Positions 1 to 6,820 of a DNA stretch of 20,956 nucleotides are shown here, in pieces. A model generated the notes under the pieces. That model ran no database searches, was not told where the DNA came from, and worked only from the letters and a program-made list of their open reading frames with translations. The translations under genes were made by a program, and so were the position numbers. Source of the DNA: Deltaproteobacteria bacterium (GTDB lineage Bacteria; Desulfobacterota; DSM-4660; Desulfatiglandales; Desulfatiglandaceae); the NCBI GenBank assembly GCA_018644785.1, contig JABGPV010000058.1, positions 1 to 20,956 of the forward strand, given 5' to 3'. Position 1 is the stretch's first letter. Each line of letters opens with the position of its first letter.

Positions 1-1
1 C

Positions 2-1039
2 GACGGCCTGGACCTCATTGCCAACAACCGGGTCAAAGCTGAAATTCCGCGTCTTCTGACGGCACTGCCCCCGACACCTGAAAAAAAGCTGGCACTGCCC
101 CCTTTCGAACCTGAAACCCCTTTTGATACTTTGGACATCCGGAACTTCCCCGGCCGAACCCGCACTTACCTGAAGATCCAGGATGGATGCCAATCCTTCT
201 GTACCTACTGTATCGTCCCCTACGCCAGGGGGCCCTATCGGAGCCTGGACCCTGAAAAAGTCCTTGGGGCTCTTGCAGGGTTCGCAGAACAGGGATACCG
301 GGAAGTGGTACTGACCGGCATCCACCTGGGAAAATACGGGGTGGACCTGCCGGGAAACCTGGATCTCAAAAGGCTGCTTCAAAAGGTGGGAAAAGAAGGG
401 TTTCCCCTCCGACTGCGGCTGAGCTCACTGGAGCTCCGGGAACTGGAACCGGAAATCATTGATATGACTGCATCCGAAAAATGGCTCTGCCCCCATTTTC
501 ATATTCCCCTCCAAAGCGGGGATGACCGAATCCTCAGAAGAATGAACCGCCATTATACCACGAAGGCGTTTGCCGAAAAAATCGAAGCCATTCACGCCGC
601 CATCCCTCAGGGTGCCATCGGGGTGGATGTTATGGCCGGGTTCCCGGGAGAAGATAACACCGCCCATGCAAACTGCCTTTCACTCATTCGAGATCTTCCC
701 GTCTCATACCTCCATGTATTTCCCTTTTCACCGAGAAAGGGAACGCCGGCATGGGATTACAAGGACAAGGTTGACATCCATATCATCAAACAGCGGGCGT
801 CAGAGCTCAGAACACTTGGCCGGGAAAAACGAATGCTGTTTTATGAAAGTTGCTTGAACCATGTCTTCGATGTGCTGGTGGAGGGTCCCTATGCCGAAGA
901 TAAAACCCTCATGACGGGTGCCGGCGAGAACTACCTCCCCTTTGTGTTCCCGCGCGACGATAACTTGCAGGGTCATATTGTGAAGATGCGTGCCGGGCGA
1001 ATTACAGGCGACAAAATTCTGGGAGAGATTTTAGTTTGA
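2..1039 (+). CDS. mtaB: tRNA t6A37 methylthiotransferase MtaB, 5' end outside window
   Basis: Radical-SAM methylthiotransferase that adds a methylthio group to N6-threonylcarbamoyladenosine at position 37 of ANN-decoding tRNAs. The reading frame is open from base 2, so the N-terminal UPF0004 domain is mostly missing; the first visible residues (DGLDLIANNRVKAEIP) are the end of that domain. The radical-SAM cluster motif CxxxCxxC is seen as CQSFCTYC at bases 188-211, followed by IVPYARG. The segment LTGIHLGKYG is typical of MtaB rather than MiaB or RimO. The last 60 or so residues resemble a TRAM RNA-binding domain. The TTG at 131 is not the real start, because the homologous sequence continues upstream. 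The stop lies only 32 bases from the stop of the facing Fic gene, and no clear terminator is seen between them. MtaB is the best call; another MiaB-family member is the only realistic alternative. Confidence 0.93.
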   Translation, partial: DGLDLIANNRVKAEIPRLLTALPPTPEKKLALPPFEPETPFDTLDIRNFPGRTRTYLKIQDGCQSFCTYCIVPYARGPYRSLDPEKVLGALAGFAEQGYREVVLTGIHLGKYGVDLPGNLDLKRLLQKVGKEGFPLRLRLSSLELRELEPEIIDMTASEKWLCPHFHIPLQSGDDRILRRMNRHYTTKAFAEKIEAIHAAIPQGAIGVDVMAGFPGEDNTAHANCLSLIRDLPVSYLHVFPFSPRKGTPAWDYKDKVDIHIIKQRASELRTLGREKRMLFYESCLNHVFDVLVEGPYAEDKTLMTGAGENYLPFVFPRDDNLQGHIVKMRAGRITGDKILGEILV

Positions 1040-1071
1040 AGGGAAGTACGGATGGCGGGATTCAAGACACA

Positions 1072-2592
1072 TCATCCGTTTTGAACGAGTTCAGCTAAAA
1101 ATATGGAAAACGGTTCTATATTTTTTCTTACGCTTGCTTCTTCCAAGGCGGCCATGTAATCGTTGCGGGTCTTAAGCGGAATGACTGTCCATGGATAACC
1201 ACCACTGGCTAACATAACATTCATCAGTAATCTTCCCATGCGGCCATTTCCATCAATATAGGGGTGGATATATACAAATAAAAAGTGGCCTAAAACAGCT
1301 TTTACAGCAGGCTCTTCTTCATCTTCTAAAAGAAGAAAGAATGCAGGCATAAGATCGCGCACAGCTTCGTATCGGGGTGGTACATGCATTGATTTTCGGA
1401 TATAGACAGGTTGGTTTCGGTAACCGGCAAGGTCAGATGCGGCTATAAGACCAGCGGTTACACTTGGGGCAAATAATTCTCTGTACCATATGGAATGATC
1501 GTTACTTACCACTGTACCTGGAGAGCTTTTATTCAGAATTTTTTCCGAGCTTTTCTTCACTGCCTGGAAAGCCTGCCAGTAACCCCGAGCAGCCAAGGCA
1601 TTAGCATATTCTTTATCTTTGCGGTTAGTTTCTGGGTCCCAACTTCCTGAGCTGACACGTTCAATAAGTTCCTCACTAACGCGATATCCTTCAATAGAAA
1701 GTGAATGATAGGCATCAGTCAGATATATATCATCGACATGTTTAAGATATTCATCGGTGTTCTGACGTAATAAGGGTGCCTGCGGAAAGTTTTCGAGGAC
1801 AATACCGCGCATATCCGCCCAATTCATCCGTATCCGATTGACATATGGAGAAAGCTCGCGCTCACTAAAAATAATAGTAGATTTTTCTTCAAAGGGGTCA
1901 TTTTCTGTAATGCTATATCCGGCAGCTCTCATTGCCTCAACAATATTGTCAGCAATAATATTTTTGCCAATATTTCGAAAAGCCCCTGCAAGCCTTCCGG
2001 CCACTGTACTATGCCCACCTTCAAGAAGCTTGTGTAAGATCTCCGAAGCATCAGAGATCATGGACAGCGCAGCTCGGGCTTCTATGACATAATTTGAATA
2101 ATAGCCGGGACCACATGCAATCAAAGCAGCGGGCAGGGTCATAATCCGTAACTTTTCCTTGATTTCCATATCATTCTTATCCGGCAATTTCAGGCGAACG
2201 TCCATTATCGATGTTTCATGAAGAAGAGATTGTGGCTTGTTCCCCCCTTTGGGAGTTCGAACAAGAAGTTGTTCTGGTACGCTCCAGTTTCCGCTATGAA
2301 TGCTTAAGGATTGTTCAGGGGAAAGACACCATTGATTACTAAACCTTGATTTAAGATAATCACCACAAAAACCCCAAAATGAGGCATACCAGGCCGTACT
2401 CTCTCCGGCTGGCTCTTCAGATCGAGCTGGAATATACCATCCTTTCATCACTTCTTTGATGAATCCATTTTTAACAAGACGTTCCCGGTGAGTTCGTGTC
2501 ATGTCTTTTGTATGAATTGCAACAATGTCTTTGTCCTGAAGTTTTTTCAAAACAGCGAGAGCTTCTGCAAGCTTATCTTGTGGTGTTGGCAT
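1072..2592 (-). CDS. Fic family protein (AMP-transferase) with N-terminal winged-helix-like region
   Basis: 506-residue Fic protein, a family that usually transfers AMP from ATP to a hydroxyl of a target protein. The active-site motif HPYIDGNGRMGR lies at residues 443-454 and keeps the catalytic His443, the D-G-N-G anion-binding stretch and Arg454. An inhibitory-helix motif SxxxEG (Ser297, Glu301, Gly302) lies N-terminal to the Fic core, so this is a self-inhibited class II Fic protein with the antitoxin-like helix built in. Residues 1-130 (HRERLVKNGFIKEVMKGWYI and following) resemble the winged-helix segment found in front of other Fic proteins and in AbiEi-like antitoxins; this part is a weaker call. 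Base composition is clearly more AT-rich than mtaB and the 3867-9579 genes, which suggests acquisition. It faces mtaB and lies downstream of the 24-bp repeat array. The target protein cannot be told from sequence. Confidence 0.9.
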   Translation of the reverse strand: MPTPQDKLAEALAVLKKLQDKDIVAIHTKDMTRTHRERLVKNGFIKEVMKGWYIPARSEEPAGESTAWYASFWGFCGDYLKSRFSNQWCLSPEQSLSIHSGNWSVPEQLLVRTPKGGNKPQSLLHETSIMDVRLKLPDKNDMEIKEKLRIMTLPAALIACGPGYYSNYVIEARAALSMISDASEILHKLLEGGHSTVAGRLAGAFRNIGKNIIADNIVEAMRAAGYSITENDPFEEKSTIIFSERELSPYVNRIRMNWADMRGIVLENFPQAPLLRQNTDEYLKHVDDIYLTDAYHSLSIEGYRVSEELIERVSSGSWDPETNRKDKEYANALAARGYWQAFQAVKKSSEKILNKSSPGTVVSNDHSIWYRELFAPSVTAGLIAASDLAGYRNQPVYIRKSMHVPPRYEAVRDLMPAFFLLLEDEEEPAVKAVLGHFLFVYIHPYIDGNGRMGRLLMNVMLASGGYPWTVIPLKTRNDYMAALEEASVRKNIEPFSIFLAELVQNG

Positions 2593-2628
2593 TTTTGGCC
2601 CATATATTATGCGTTATACATATGTGCT

Positions 2629-2748
2629 GTTTTTAGGTTATTAAGTTTTATTATTTTTAGGGTTTTGTGTCAAATGGTTTTCAGGTTATTAAGACAGTCT
2701 GTTTTTAGGTTTTTCGGCTCTGCAATGTTTAAGTTTTTGTATCGCAGC
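2629..2748. repeat. Five degenerate 24-bp tandem repeats
   Basis: Five consecutive 24-base units begin at 2629, 2653, 2677, 2701 and 2725. The conserved core of each is close to GTTTTTAGGTTATT; the trinucleotide AGG (AAG in the last unit) recurs at 2635, 2659, 2683, 2707 and 2731, exactly 24 bases apart. The second half of each unit is much more variable. On the plus strand the units read as an eight-residue periodic peptide (VFRLLSFI, IFRVLCQM, VFRLLRQS, VFRFFGSA, MFKFLYRS) within an ORF that otherwise overlaps the Fic gene, so a real protein is unlikely. The array lies just upstream of the Fic start. Confidence 0.75.
2645..2673 (-). promoter_or_regulatory. Candidate sigma70 promoter for the Fic gene
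   Basis: On the minus strand a perfect -35 TTGACA (2673-2668) is followed after 17 bases by TAAAAC (2650-2645, 4 of 6 matches to the -10 box). It lies 53 bases from the Fic start codon and inside the 24-bp repeat array. The region is AT-rich, so a chance match is possible. Confidence 0.35.
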
Positions 2749-2815
2749 GGCAGTTTTCGATGTCGTACATGACCTTGTGCTGCCTGGGGTACAGGCGGAG
2801 GGCGGCCCAAAACAC

Positions 2816-2835
2816 TTTTCCGTGTTTACGGAAAA
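2816..2835. other. Perfect 8-bp hairpin between cassette site and Fic gene
   Basis: TTTTCCGT at 2816-2823 and ACGGAAAA at 2828-2835 form a perfect inverted repeat around the four-base loop GTTT. No strong U-run follows outside the stem, although the arms themselves are A/T-rich at the ends. It could weakly terminate transcription in either direction or be a protein site. Confidence 0.45.
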
Positions 2836-2862
2836 CGTCTCCGACTGTTGTCCACCGTCCAG

Positions 2863-2951
2863 CCATAACGTTTCAAATAACATGCCGCGCCGAGAAGCTT
2901 ATTGAAAATTAAAAGAGGCCCTCCGCGGTCATGTTGATTTGGTTGTTAAGT
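2863..2951 (-). other. attC-like recombination site (59-base-element type)
   Basis: Read on the minus strand this 89-base segment has the layout of an integron attC site. R'' is ACTTAAC (2951-2945), an exact match to RYYYAAC. The 5' arm is then CAAAT, an extra C (2936), AACATG, an extra A (2929) and CCGCG. A 34-base central loop follows, then the 3' arm CGCGG, CATGTT, ATTTG, and finally R' GTTATGG (2869-2863). The arms give 16 base pairs, and both bulged bases are on the same arm, as with the extrahelical bases of known attC sites. R' is imperfect in place (5 of 7 pairs with R''). The GTTAAGT at the start of the same cassette (3474-3468) is complementary to R'' at 7 of 7 positions, which is what a circularised cassette would show. 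The site begins 3 bases after the stop of the HEPN-like ORF. Confidence 0.7.
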
Positions 2952-3473
2952 GATTCACGTCGGTTGCGAAGCATCATTTAGTGGCCTGCGTATCGATTTT
3001 CCCAGTTGCGATGTAAGTCTGCTCAAGGTTTGCAAGACCTTCGGTTCAGTTTTTAGCTCTTTATACCCGTTGAAGATCATGTCTATATCAAGGTAACAAA
3101 ATTTTCTCTGCTTATAATATGGGCCTACTAGATCTATAACAGAATCTCTTAACGGTGTAATACTCACGTACTTTTGAATACCTCTAGATTTGCTGTGATA
3201 CCAAAGCTTAACAATATCGTGACCATACTTATTTATAAACTTATTTCTTCCGTACTGCTCTATGATCCAAATGTATGATTTAAGATGAAGTTCCAGCGAC
3301 TGACAAAAAAGCTGATAAGGAATGGGATCAAATCCTTCTGTTTTTTTTCTAGCTGCAACATATTGTTTTGCTGCTTCGTGATATCGAACGGCGTAATTTC
3401 TAAAATTTACCCCGGTAATAACAATTTTTGCCGATTCTGCTTTTATTACTATATTTGTCATATTTACACTTAA
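2870..3473 (-). mobile_element. Solitary integron-type gene cassette
   Basis: The predicted cassette runs on the minus strand from the first T of G|TTAAGT (3473) to the last base before the TTATGG of the downstream R' (2870). It is about 604 bases with one ORF filling nearly all of it: the start codon is 6 bases inside one end and the stop is 3 bases before the attC-like site. No second attC and no integrase gene are visible, so this would be a single cassette inserted at a secondary (G|TT-type) site, or the remnant of an array. It is AT-rich against the flanking chromosome. The boundaries rest on core motifs only and have not been tested with a covariance model. Confidence 0.6.
2955..3461 (-). 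CDS. Cassette-borne small protein, possibly HEPN-like
   Basis: 168-residue basic protein that I cannot assign with confidence. The helical pattern around PYQLFCQSLELHLKSYI and KYGHDIVKLW resembles HEPN-fold proteins, where a conserved ELxLK helix is followed by an HD/HDL segment. The Rx4-6H RNase motif of toxic HEPN proteins is not clear (an Arg lies nine residues before the His of KYGHD), so it may be a non-catalytic or divergent member. The ORF is AT-rich and has no recognisable Shine-Dalgarno; the ATG at 3461 lies 6 bases inside the predicted cassette end, and this leaderless-looking layout is common in gene cassettes. A TGGAAAA-box cluster lies upstream. Small unknown proteins of this kind are common cargo of chromosomal integrons and defence islands. 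Confidence 0.75.
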   Translation of the reverse strand: MTNIVIKAESAKIVITGVNFRNYAVRYHEAAKQYVAARKKTEGFDPIPYQLFCQSLELHLKSYIWIIEQYGRNKFINKYGHDIVKLWYHSKSRGIQKYVSITPLRDSVIDLVGPYYKQRKFCYLDIDMIFNGYKELKTEPKVLQTLSRLTSQLGKSIRRPLNDASQPT

Positions 3474-3481
3474 CAGTTACG

Positions 3482-3592
3482 ATAGGTGGAAAATTTTCCA
3501 TCTATTGCCCTTATAGCATGGAAAAAAGTCCATCTATTTTCATATTGAGATATAAAATATGGAAAATTTGGCATTGATAACCTGGAAAATCC
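3482..3592 (-). promoter_or_regulatory. Cluster of four TGGAAAA boxes, two of them palindromic and 32 bp apart
   Basis: TGGAAAA occurs at 3487, 3519, 3560 and 3583. The first is part of a perfect 14-bp palindrome (TGGAAAATTTTCCA, 3487-3500) that extends to 24 bp (3482-3505) with one mismatched pair. The second is TGGAAAAAAGTCCA (3519-3532). Both are followed by the same tail CCATCTATT (3498-3506 and 3530-3538), so the unit repeats at 32 bases, about three helical turns. The cluster lies 21 or more bases upstream of the cassette ORF start. A cooperative repressor or activator site is the simplest reading; no cognate regulator is seen next to it. Confidence 0.5.
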
Positions 3593-3866
3593 GCAAATTC
3601 CGACCGGATCCCAAACTTCACATCAATGGGCAGATCGACAGGTCCTGCGCCACAGGGGTTATGGGTGAAGCTTCGCTCCCAACAGGGACAACGGCGTCTG
3701 CCGGGAGGCGGACAGGCAGGTTTTGAGGGGATGCTCCATGGGGAAACCTCCGGCCAATAAGTCAGGGTTTGTAACGATGGAACAGCTATTTGCTAGCGAT
3801 AGTATGGTATCATTCAGGTTCCATGCGCCTCACTTGAGGCACTTGGAACAAGAACACGTCTATAAT
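3593..3866. other. Gene-free stretch with a long imperfect hairpin
   Basis: This GC-richer stretch separates the AT-rich cassette region from the DJ-1 gene. One plus-strand ORF of 32 codons (ATG 3777 to stop 3872) exists, with its frame open back to 3667, but it resembles nothing I recognise. At 3818-3849 an imperfect inverted repeat has arms GTTCCA/TGGAAC and GCCTCA/TGAGGC around a two-base centre. It sits 18 bases beyond the DJ-1 stop and could end that minus-strand transcript, but it lacks a U-run. I see no tRNA, insertion-sequence end or attC in it. Confidence 0.5.
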
Positions 3867-4388
3867 TTATGACCCGGCCACCTTAATAAAGGCCCTCATA
3901 TAGGCGGGAAGATCGTCCGGGGTTCTGCTGGTAACCAGGTTTCCGTCAATGACCACTTCCTCGTCCACCCAGTTGGCCCCCGCATGAACCAGATCATCTT
4001 TGATAGCGAAATAGGACGTCACCGTGCGGCCTTCCAGTATTTCGGCGGATGCGAGCATCCACCCGGCGTGACAGATGGCCGCGACCGGATTACCGGCTTC
4101 AAAAACATCCTTGACCAGTTTGATCATGGCCGGATGGCGTCTCATGTGATCGGGCGCGTATCCACCGGGGATGACGATGCCGTCAAATTCCGACGCTGAA
4201 ACCTGATCGGCACTGACATCCGGCTTCGCCACGGTTCCGGATTTCCCCTTGTATGCATCCGCGCTCCCGGAGCCCACCACAACCACCTGTGCCCCCGCCT
4301 CCTTAAGGCGGTAATAGGGATACCAGAATTCATGGTCATTAAAAATTTCTTCCACCAGGATAATAAACTTTTTGCCTTCCAGTTCCAT
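3867..4388 (-). CDS. DJ-1/PfpI family protein (class I glutamine amidotransferase-like)
   Basis: About 173 residues, the usual length for the PfpI/YhbO branch of DJ-1 proteins, which act as glyoxalase III-type, deglycase-type or chaperone proteins in the cytoplasm. The nucleophile elbow AICHAGW carries the catalytic Cys and the adjacent His (Cys106-His107 from the chosen start). The early acidic EEIFND supplies the Glu that supports the Cys. GIVIPGGYAPD is the typical strand-turn before it. An ATG at 4400 is in frame, but the ATG at 4388 has GGAG six bases upstream, so 4388 is preferred. It is the last gene of the S1-DUF4197-PfpI run, 45 bases after DUF4197 with a small hairpin in the gap. 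The exact reaction cannot be told from sequence. Confidence 0.92.
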   Translation of the reverse strand: MELEGKKFIILVEEIFNDHEFWYPYYRLKEAGAQVVVVGSGSADAYKGKSGTVAKPDVSADQVSASEFDGIVIPGGYAPDHMRRHPAMIKLVKDVFEAGNPVAAICHAGWMLASAEILEGRTVTSYFAIKDDLVHAGANWVDEEVVIDGNLVTSRTPDDLPAYMRAFIKVAGS

Positions 4389-4420
4389 GACTGACTCCAT
4401 TTTTGGATTTTCTTTTGTTT

Positions 4421-4434
4421 AGGGCCTCGGCCCT
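4421..4434 (-). other. Short GC-rich intercistronic hairpin
   Basis: AGGGCC (4421-4426) and GGCCCT (4429-4434) form a perfect inverted repeat touching the DUF4197 stop codon. On the minus strand it is followed by AAACAAAAG, not by U residues, so it is more likely an mRNA-processing or partial-attenuation element than a full terminator. Confidence 0.35.
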
Positions 4435-5177
4435 TACGACCCGCCAAAGACCTTTTTTAACAGATCCGTGGCCCTTGCCGCCGGATTCTGACGAATCTTT
4501 TTTTCTTCCTGTCCCAGCATATAGAAAAGACCATTCAACGCACCATCGGTGACATATCCGTCCAGATCCGGGACCGTCCCTTTGGCAAAGGGGAGGTTCT
4601 GAATGGGCTCGGACAATGCCTGATACTTCTGTGTGACACCCACTTCACCCATTGCATTGTGAATGATCGGCCGAAAAACCTCTTCGAGTTCACCGGAGCT
4701 CTTCTCTTTAAGATAATTCGTCGCTGCCATGTCTCCGCCATCCAGGATTTTCCGGGCGTCCGTAAAAGACATCTCTTTAATACTGTCCCAGAAAATGGCT
4801 TTTGCCTTGGGTGCAGCCACTTCGGCTGCCCGGTTCATGCTCTTGTCAAATTCGTCCAGTTGAGACCCATATCCCAGGGTCCTGAGCATCCCTTGAACTT
4901 TCTCAATGGAACCGGGGAGGGGAATCTTGATTTCAGGATTCCGTGAATACCCGCCCTCTTTGCCGACCCGTTTTACGGCATTGTCCGTACCGATTTCCAG
5001 GGCTTCTTTCAAACCATCCACAATCTCTCCCGTGGAAAGGCCATCATCCTGGCCTGTGGCCTTCTTCAGGGTGTCCAGAAGCTCTCCCCATTTGGCACAA
5101 GCCGGTTGAACACCCGCAAAGATCAAAGCAAATGAAAAAAGAACAACTAAAAACCGGGTTGTTTTTGAAAACGTCAT
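4434..5177 (-). CDS. DUF4197 family exported protein
   Basis: 247 residues from the chosen ATG. Residues 1-28 form a Sec signal peptide (basic MTFSKTTR, hydrophobic [14 protein letters not shown], then ACA before Lys), so the mature protein is periplasmic. The rest matches the DUF4197 pattern: [22 protein letters not shown] near the N-terminus, [20 protein letters not shown] in the middle, and a [22 protein letters not shown] C-terminal block. No enzyme motif is known for the family. The frame is open to a TTG at 5225, but the ATG at 5177 has AAAGGAG six bases upstream and begins the signal peptide, so it is the start. It follows ribosomal S1 by 25 bases and is probably co-transcribed with it. 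The function is unknown. Confidence 0.9.
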   Translation of the reverse strand: MTFSKTTRFLVVLFSFALIFAGVQPACAKWGELLDTLKKATGQDDGLSTGEIVDGLKEALEIGTDNAVKRVGKEGGYSRNPEIKIPLPGSIEKVQGMLRTLGYGSQLDEFDKSMNRAAEVAAPKAKAIFWDSIKEMSFTDARKILDGGDMAATNYLKEKSSGELEEVFRPIIHNAMGEVGVTQKYQALSEPIQNLPFAKGTVPDLDGYVTDGALNGLFYMLGQEEKKIRQNPAARATDLLKKVFGGS

Positions 5178-5202
5178 CGGAAACTCCTTTAAAAGATTCC
5201 AT

Positions 5203-6678
5203 TCATCCTTGGTTCTTTGCCGCAAGGGCCTGTTTCAATTTCTCGCCCAGGGAACCCATCCCTTCATCCTTGCCGGGGATAAAACTGCGCCATTCACCTT
5301 CATCCTGCGCATCCCCGGGACCCACGGAAATTTTCCGTTCGCTCACGTTGACATTTTCAATCACGACGGGTATGGCATCCCCCGGCCTTGATTTTTCAAT
5401 GCGACCCGGCTTGGCCGACTCCCGGATCCTGCTCTTGGGGAGCAACGCCGAAATACCCGGCTCAAGAGAGACGAATATCCCGAATTTTTCGTGCTTTTCC
5501 ACGACGACTTCCACCGCCTGCCCCACCGGGTACTTCTGTGCAACCCCCGCCCAGGGATCGCCTTCCACATCCCGCATGCTCAGGGAAATTCGCTTTCGGG
5601 ATTCATCAATTTCCTTGATCGTCACCTGAACCCTATCGCCGAGTGCCACCACATCCTCGCATTTCAGGATGCGCTTCCGATAACTCATCTCGCTGATGTG
5701 AACCAGTCCCTCAATACCCGCTTCAATCTCCACAAAAGCGCCGAATTTCGCGCAACGGGTCACCTTTCCATCCACCACGTCGGCCTCTTTAAACCGTTCT
5801 GCGACCGTTTCCCAGGGGTCGTCAATGGTTTGCTTGATGGAAAGGGAGATCTTCATCTGGCCCGGCTTTTCGCCCGGCGCCATGCCGAGCACCTTAACCT
5901 TTATGGAATCGCCGGGCTTTAGCACGTCAGCAGGATTTTCCACACGTGACCAACCCAACTCGGAAATATGAACCAGCCCTTCCACCCCCACAATGAGCTC
6001 CACAAAAGCGCCAAAGGGCATGAGCTTGGTCACCCTGCCCTTTATCTCGTCGCCCACGGCAAGGTCTTCAAAAAAACCTTTCCGCGCCTTTGCCACGGCC
6101 TTGTCCAACAACTTTCGTCTTGAAACCACAATATTGCGGCCGTCTTCTTCAAAATCGGTAATGAGGAATTCAAAGGTTTCCCCCACGTAATCCTCGGGTT
6201 TTTCCACGTAATGGATGTCCATCTGGCTGATGGGGCAAAAGGCTCTTTTCTGCCCCAGCAATACCTCAAACCCGCCTTTGTTCAGGGCATTCACCTTGCC
6301 TTCCACCGGAATCGCTTCCGCATGGGCATCCTGCAAAAGCTCAAAACCACCCACGCCGGTCACGGCCTTTGAAAGCCGAATCTCTCCCGCCTTGACGGAT
6401 ATGGCGTAGAGCTCCAGAACATCTCCCACCTTACATGGAAGTTCACCTTCTTCATCCAGCAGTTCGCCTCTTTCCACGACCCCGTCAATCCTTGTTCCGG
6501 TGTCTACAAAAACAGAATCCCTGCCGATGGAGATGATCTCCCCCCTGATTTTATCCCCAACCCGAACACTTTCATTCAATTTGTTATCATATGCCTCAAA
6601 CAGATCGGCAAAGCTCTCTTCTTCCGATTGCGTTTCAACCGTTTCTTCCGCAACCTCTTCCTGGATATCATCCGGCAT
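5203..6678 (-). CDS. rpsA: Ribosomal protein S1 / S1-like protein with five OB-fold repeats
   Basis: 491 residues with five S1 RNA-binding repeats at about 40-105, 124-189, 207-283, 300-369 and 386-453. Repeats 3 and 4 are the most canonical (PFGAFVEL..GVEGLVHISE and KFGAFVEI..GIEGLVHISE). S1 helps the 30S subunit hold mRNA and start translation on structured leaders. The first two repeats are divergent, as in the ribosome-docking repeats of true S1. E. coli S1 has six repeats and 557 residues, so this is a shorter form; it could be the organism's only S1 or a paralogue. The N-terminal 30 residues are strongly acidic. GGGGG lies in front of the ATG at 6678. It appears to lead an operon with DUF4197 and PfpI. 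Confidence 0.88.
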   Translation of the reverse strand: MPDDIQEEVAEETVETQSEEESFADLFEAYDNKLNESVRVGDKIRGEIISIGRDSVFVDTGTRIDGVVERGELLDEEGELPCKVGDVLELYAISVKAGEIRLSKAVTGVGGFELLQDAHAEAIPVEGKVNALNKGGFEVLLGQKRAFCPISQMDIHYVEKPEDYVGETFEFLITDFEEDGRNIVVSRRKLLDKAVAKARKGFFEDLAVGDEIKGRVTKLMPFGAFVELIVGVEGLVHISELGWSRVENPADVLKPGDSIKVKVLGMAPGEKPGQMKISLSIKQTIDDPWETVAERFKEADVVDGKVTRCAKFGAFVEIEAGIEGLVHISEMSYRKRILKCEDVVALGDRVQVTIKEIDESRKRISLSMRDVEGDPWAGVAQKYPVGQAVEVVVEKHEKFGIFVSLEPGISALLPKSRIRESAKPGRIEKSRPGDAIPVVIENVNVSERKISVGPGDAQDEGEWRSFIPGKDEGMGSLGEKLKQALAAKNQG

Positions 6679-6741
6679 AACTGTCCATCCCCCACCAGCA
6701 ACGCTTAAATTCCGGTTTTTCCTAAAACTTTCTCCACATTC

Positions 6742-6774
6742 GGAAATGGTCCCATGAACCTTCCGTTCATTTCC
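6742..6774 (-). promoter_or_regulatory. Overlapping inverted repeats in the S1 leader
   Basis: An outer pair GGAAATG/CATTTCC (6742-6748 with 6768-6774) and an inner pair ATGAAC/GTTCAT (6754-6759 with 6765-6770) share bases 6768-6770, so only one stem can form fully at a time. They lie 64-96 bases upstream of the S1 start, in a position to be part of the mRNA leader. S1 controls its own translation in E. coli, so a switchable leader is plausible, but this is only inferred. Confidence 0.35.
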
Positions 6775-6820
6775 AATCCATCCTTATCAGAGTTTAACGG
6801 CATTTTCAACTCGGCCGGTT

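Noticed and set aside
2488..2772. Plus-strand ORF of 94 codons with eight-residue periodicity
   Set aside because: It overlaps the start of the Fic gene, begins without a ribosome site, and its periodicity is explained by the 24-bp DNA repeat. No protein family is recognised.
2689..2883. 64-codon minus-strand ORF between the cassette site and the Fic gene
   Set aside because: It runs through the tandem repeat and part of the attC-like site and has no family resemblance.
3468..3664. A second attC site upstream of the cassette ORF (GTTATGG at 3658-3664 as partner of ACTTAAC at 3468)
   Set aside because: GTTATGG fits the core poorly, the span of 197 bases is too long, and no matching arms with bulges are found between them.
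3597..3866. Possible group II intron 5' fragment
   Set aside because: The text vaguely recalls intron leader sequence, but no domain V, no boundary motif and no reverse-transcriptase frame could be found.
4943..5629. 228-codon plus-strand ORF across DUF4197 and S1
   Set aside because: It is antisense to two well-supported genes, rich in Pro/Ser as shadow frames often are, and matches nothing.
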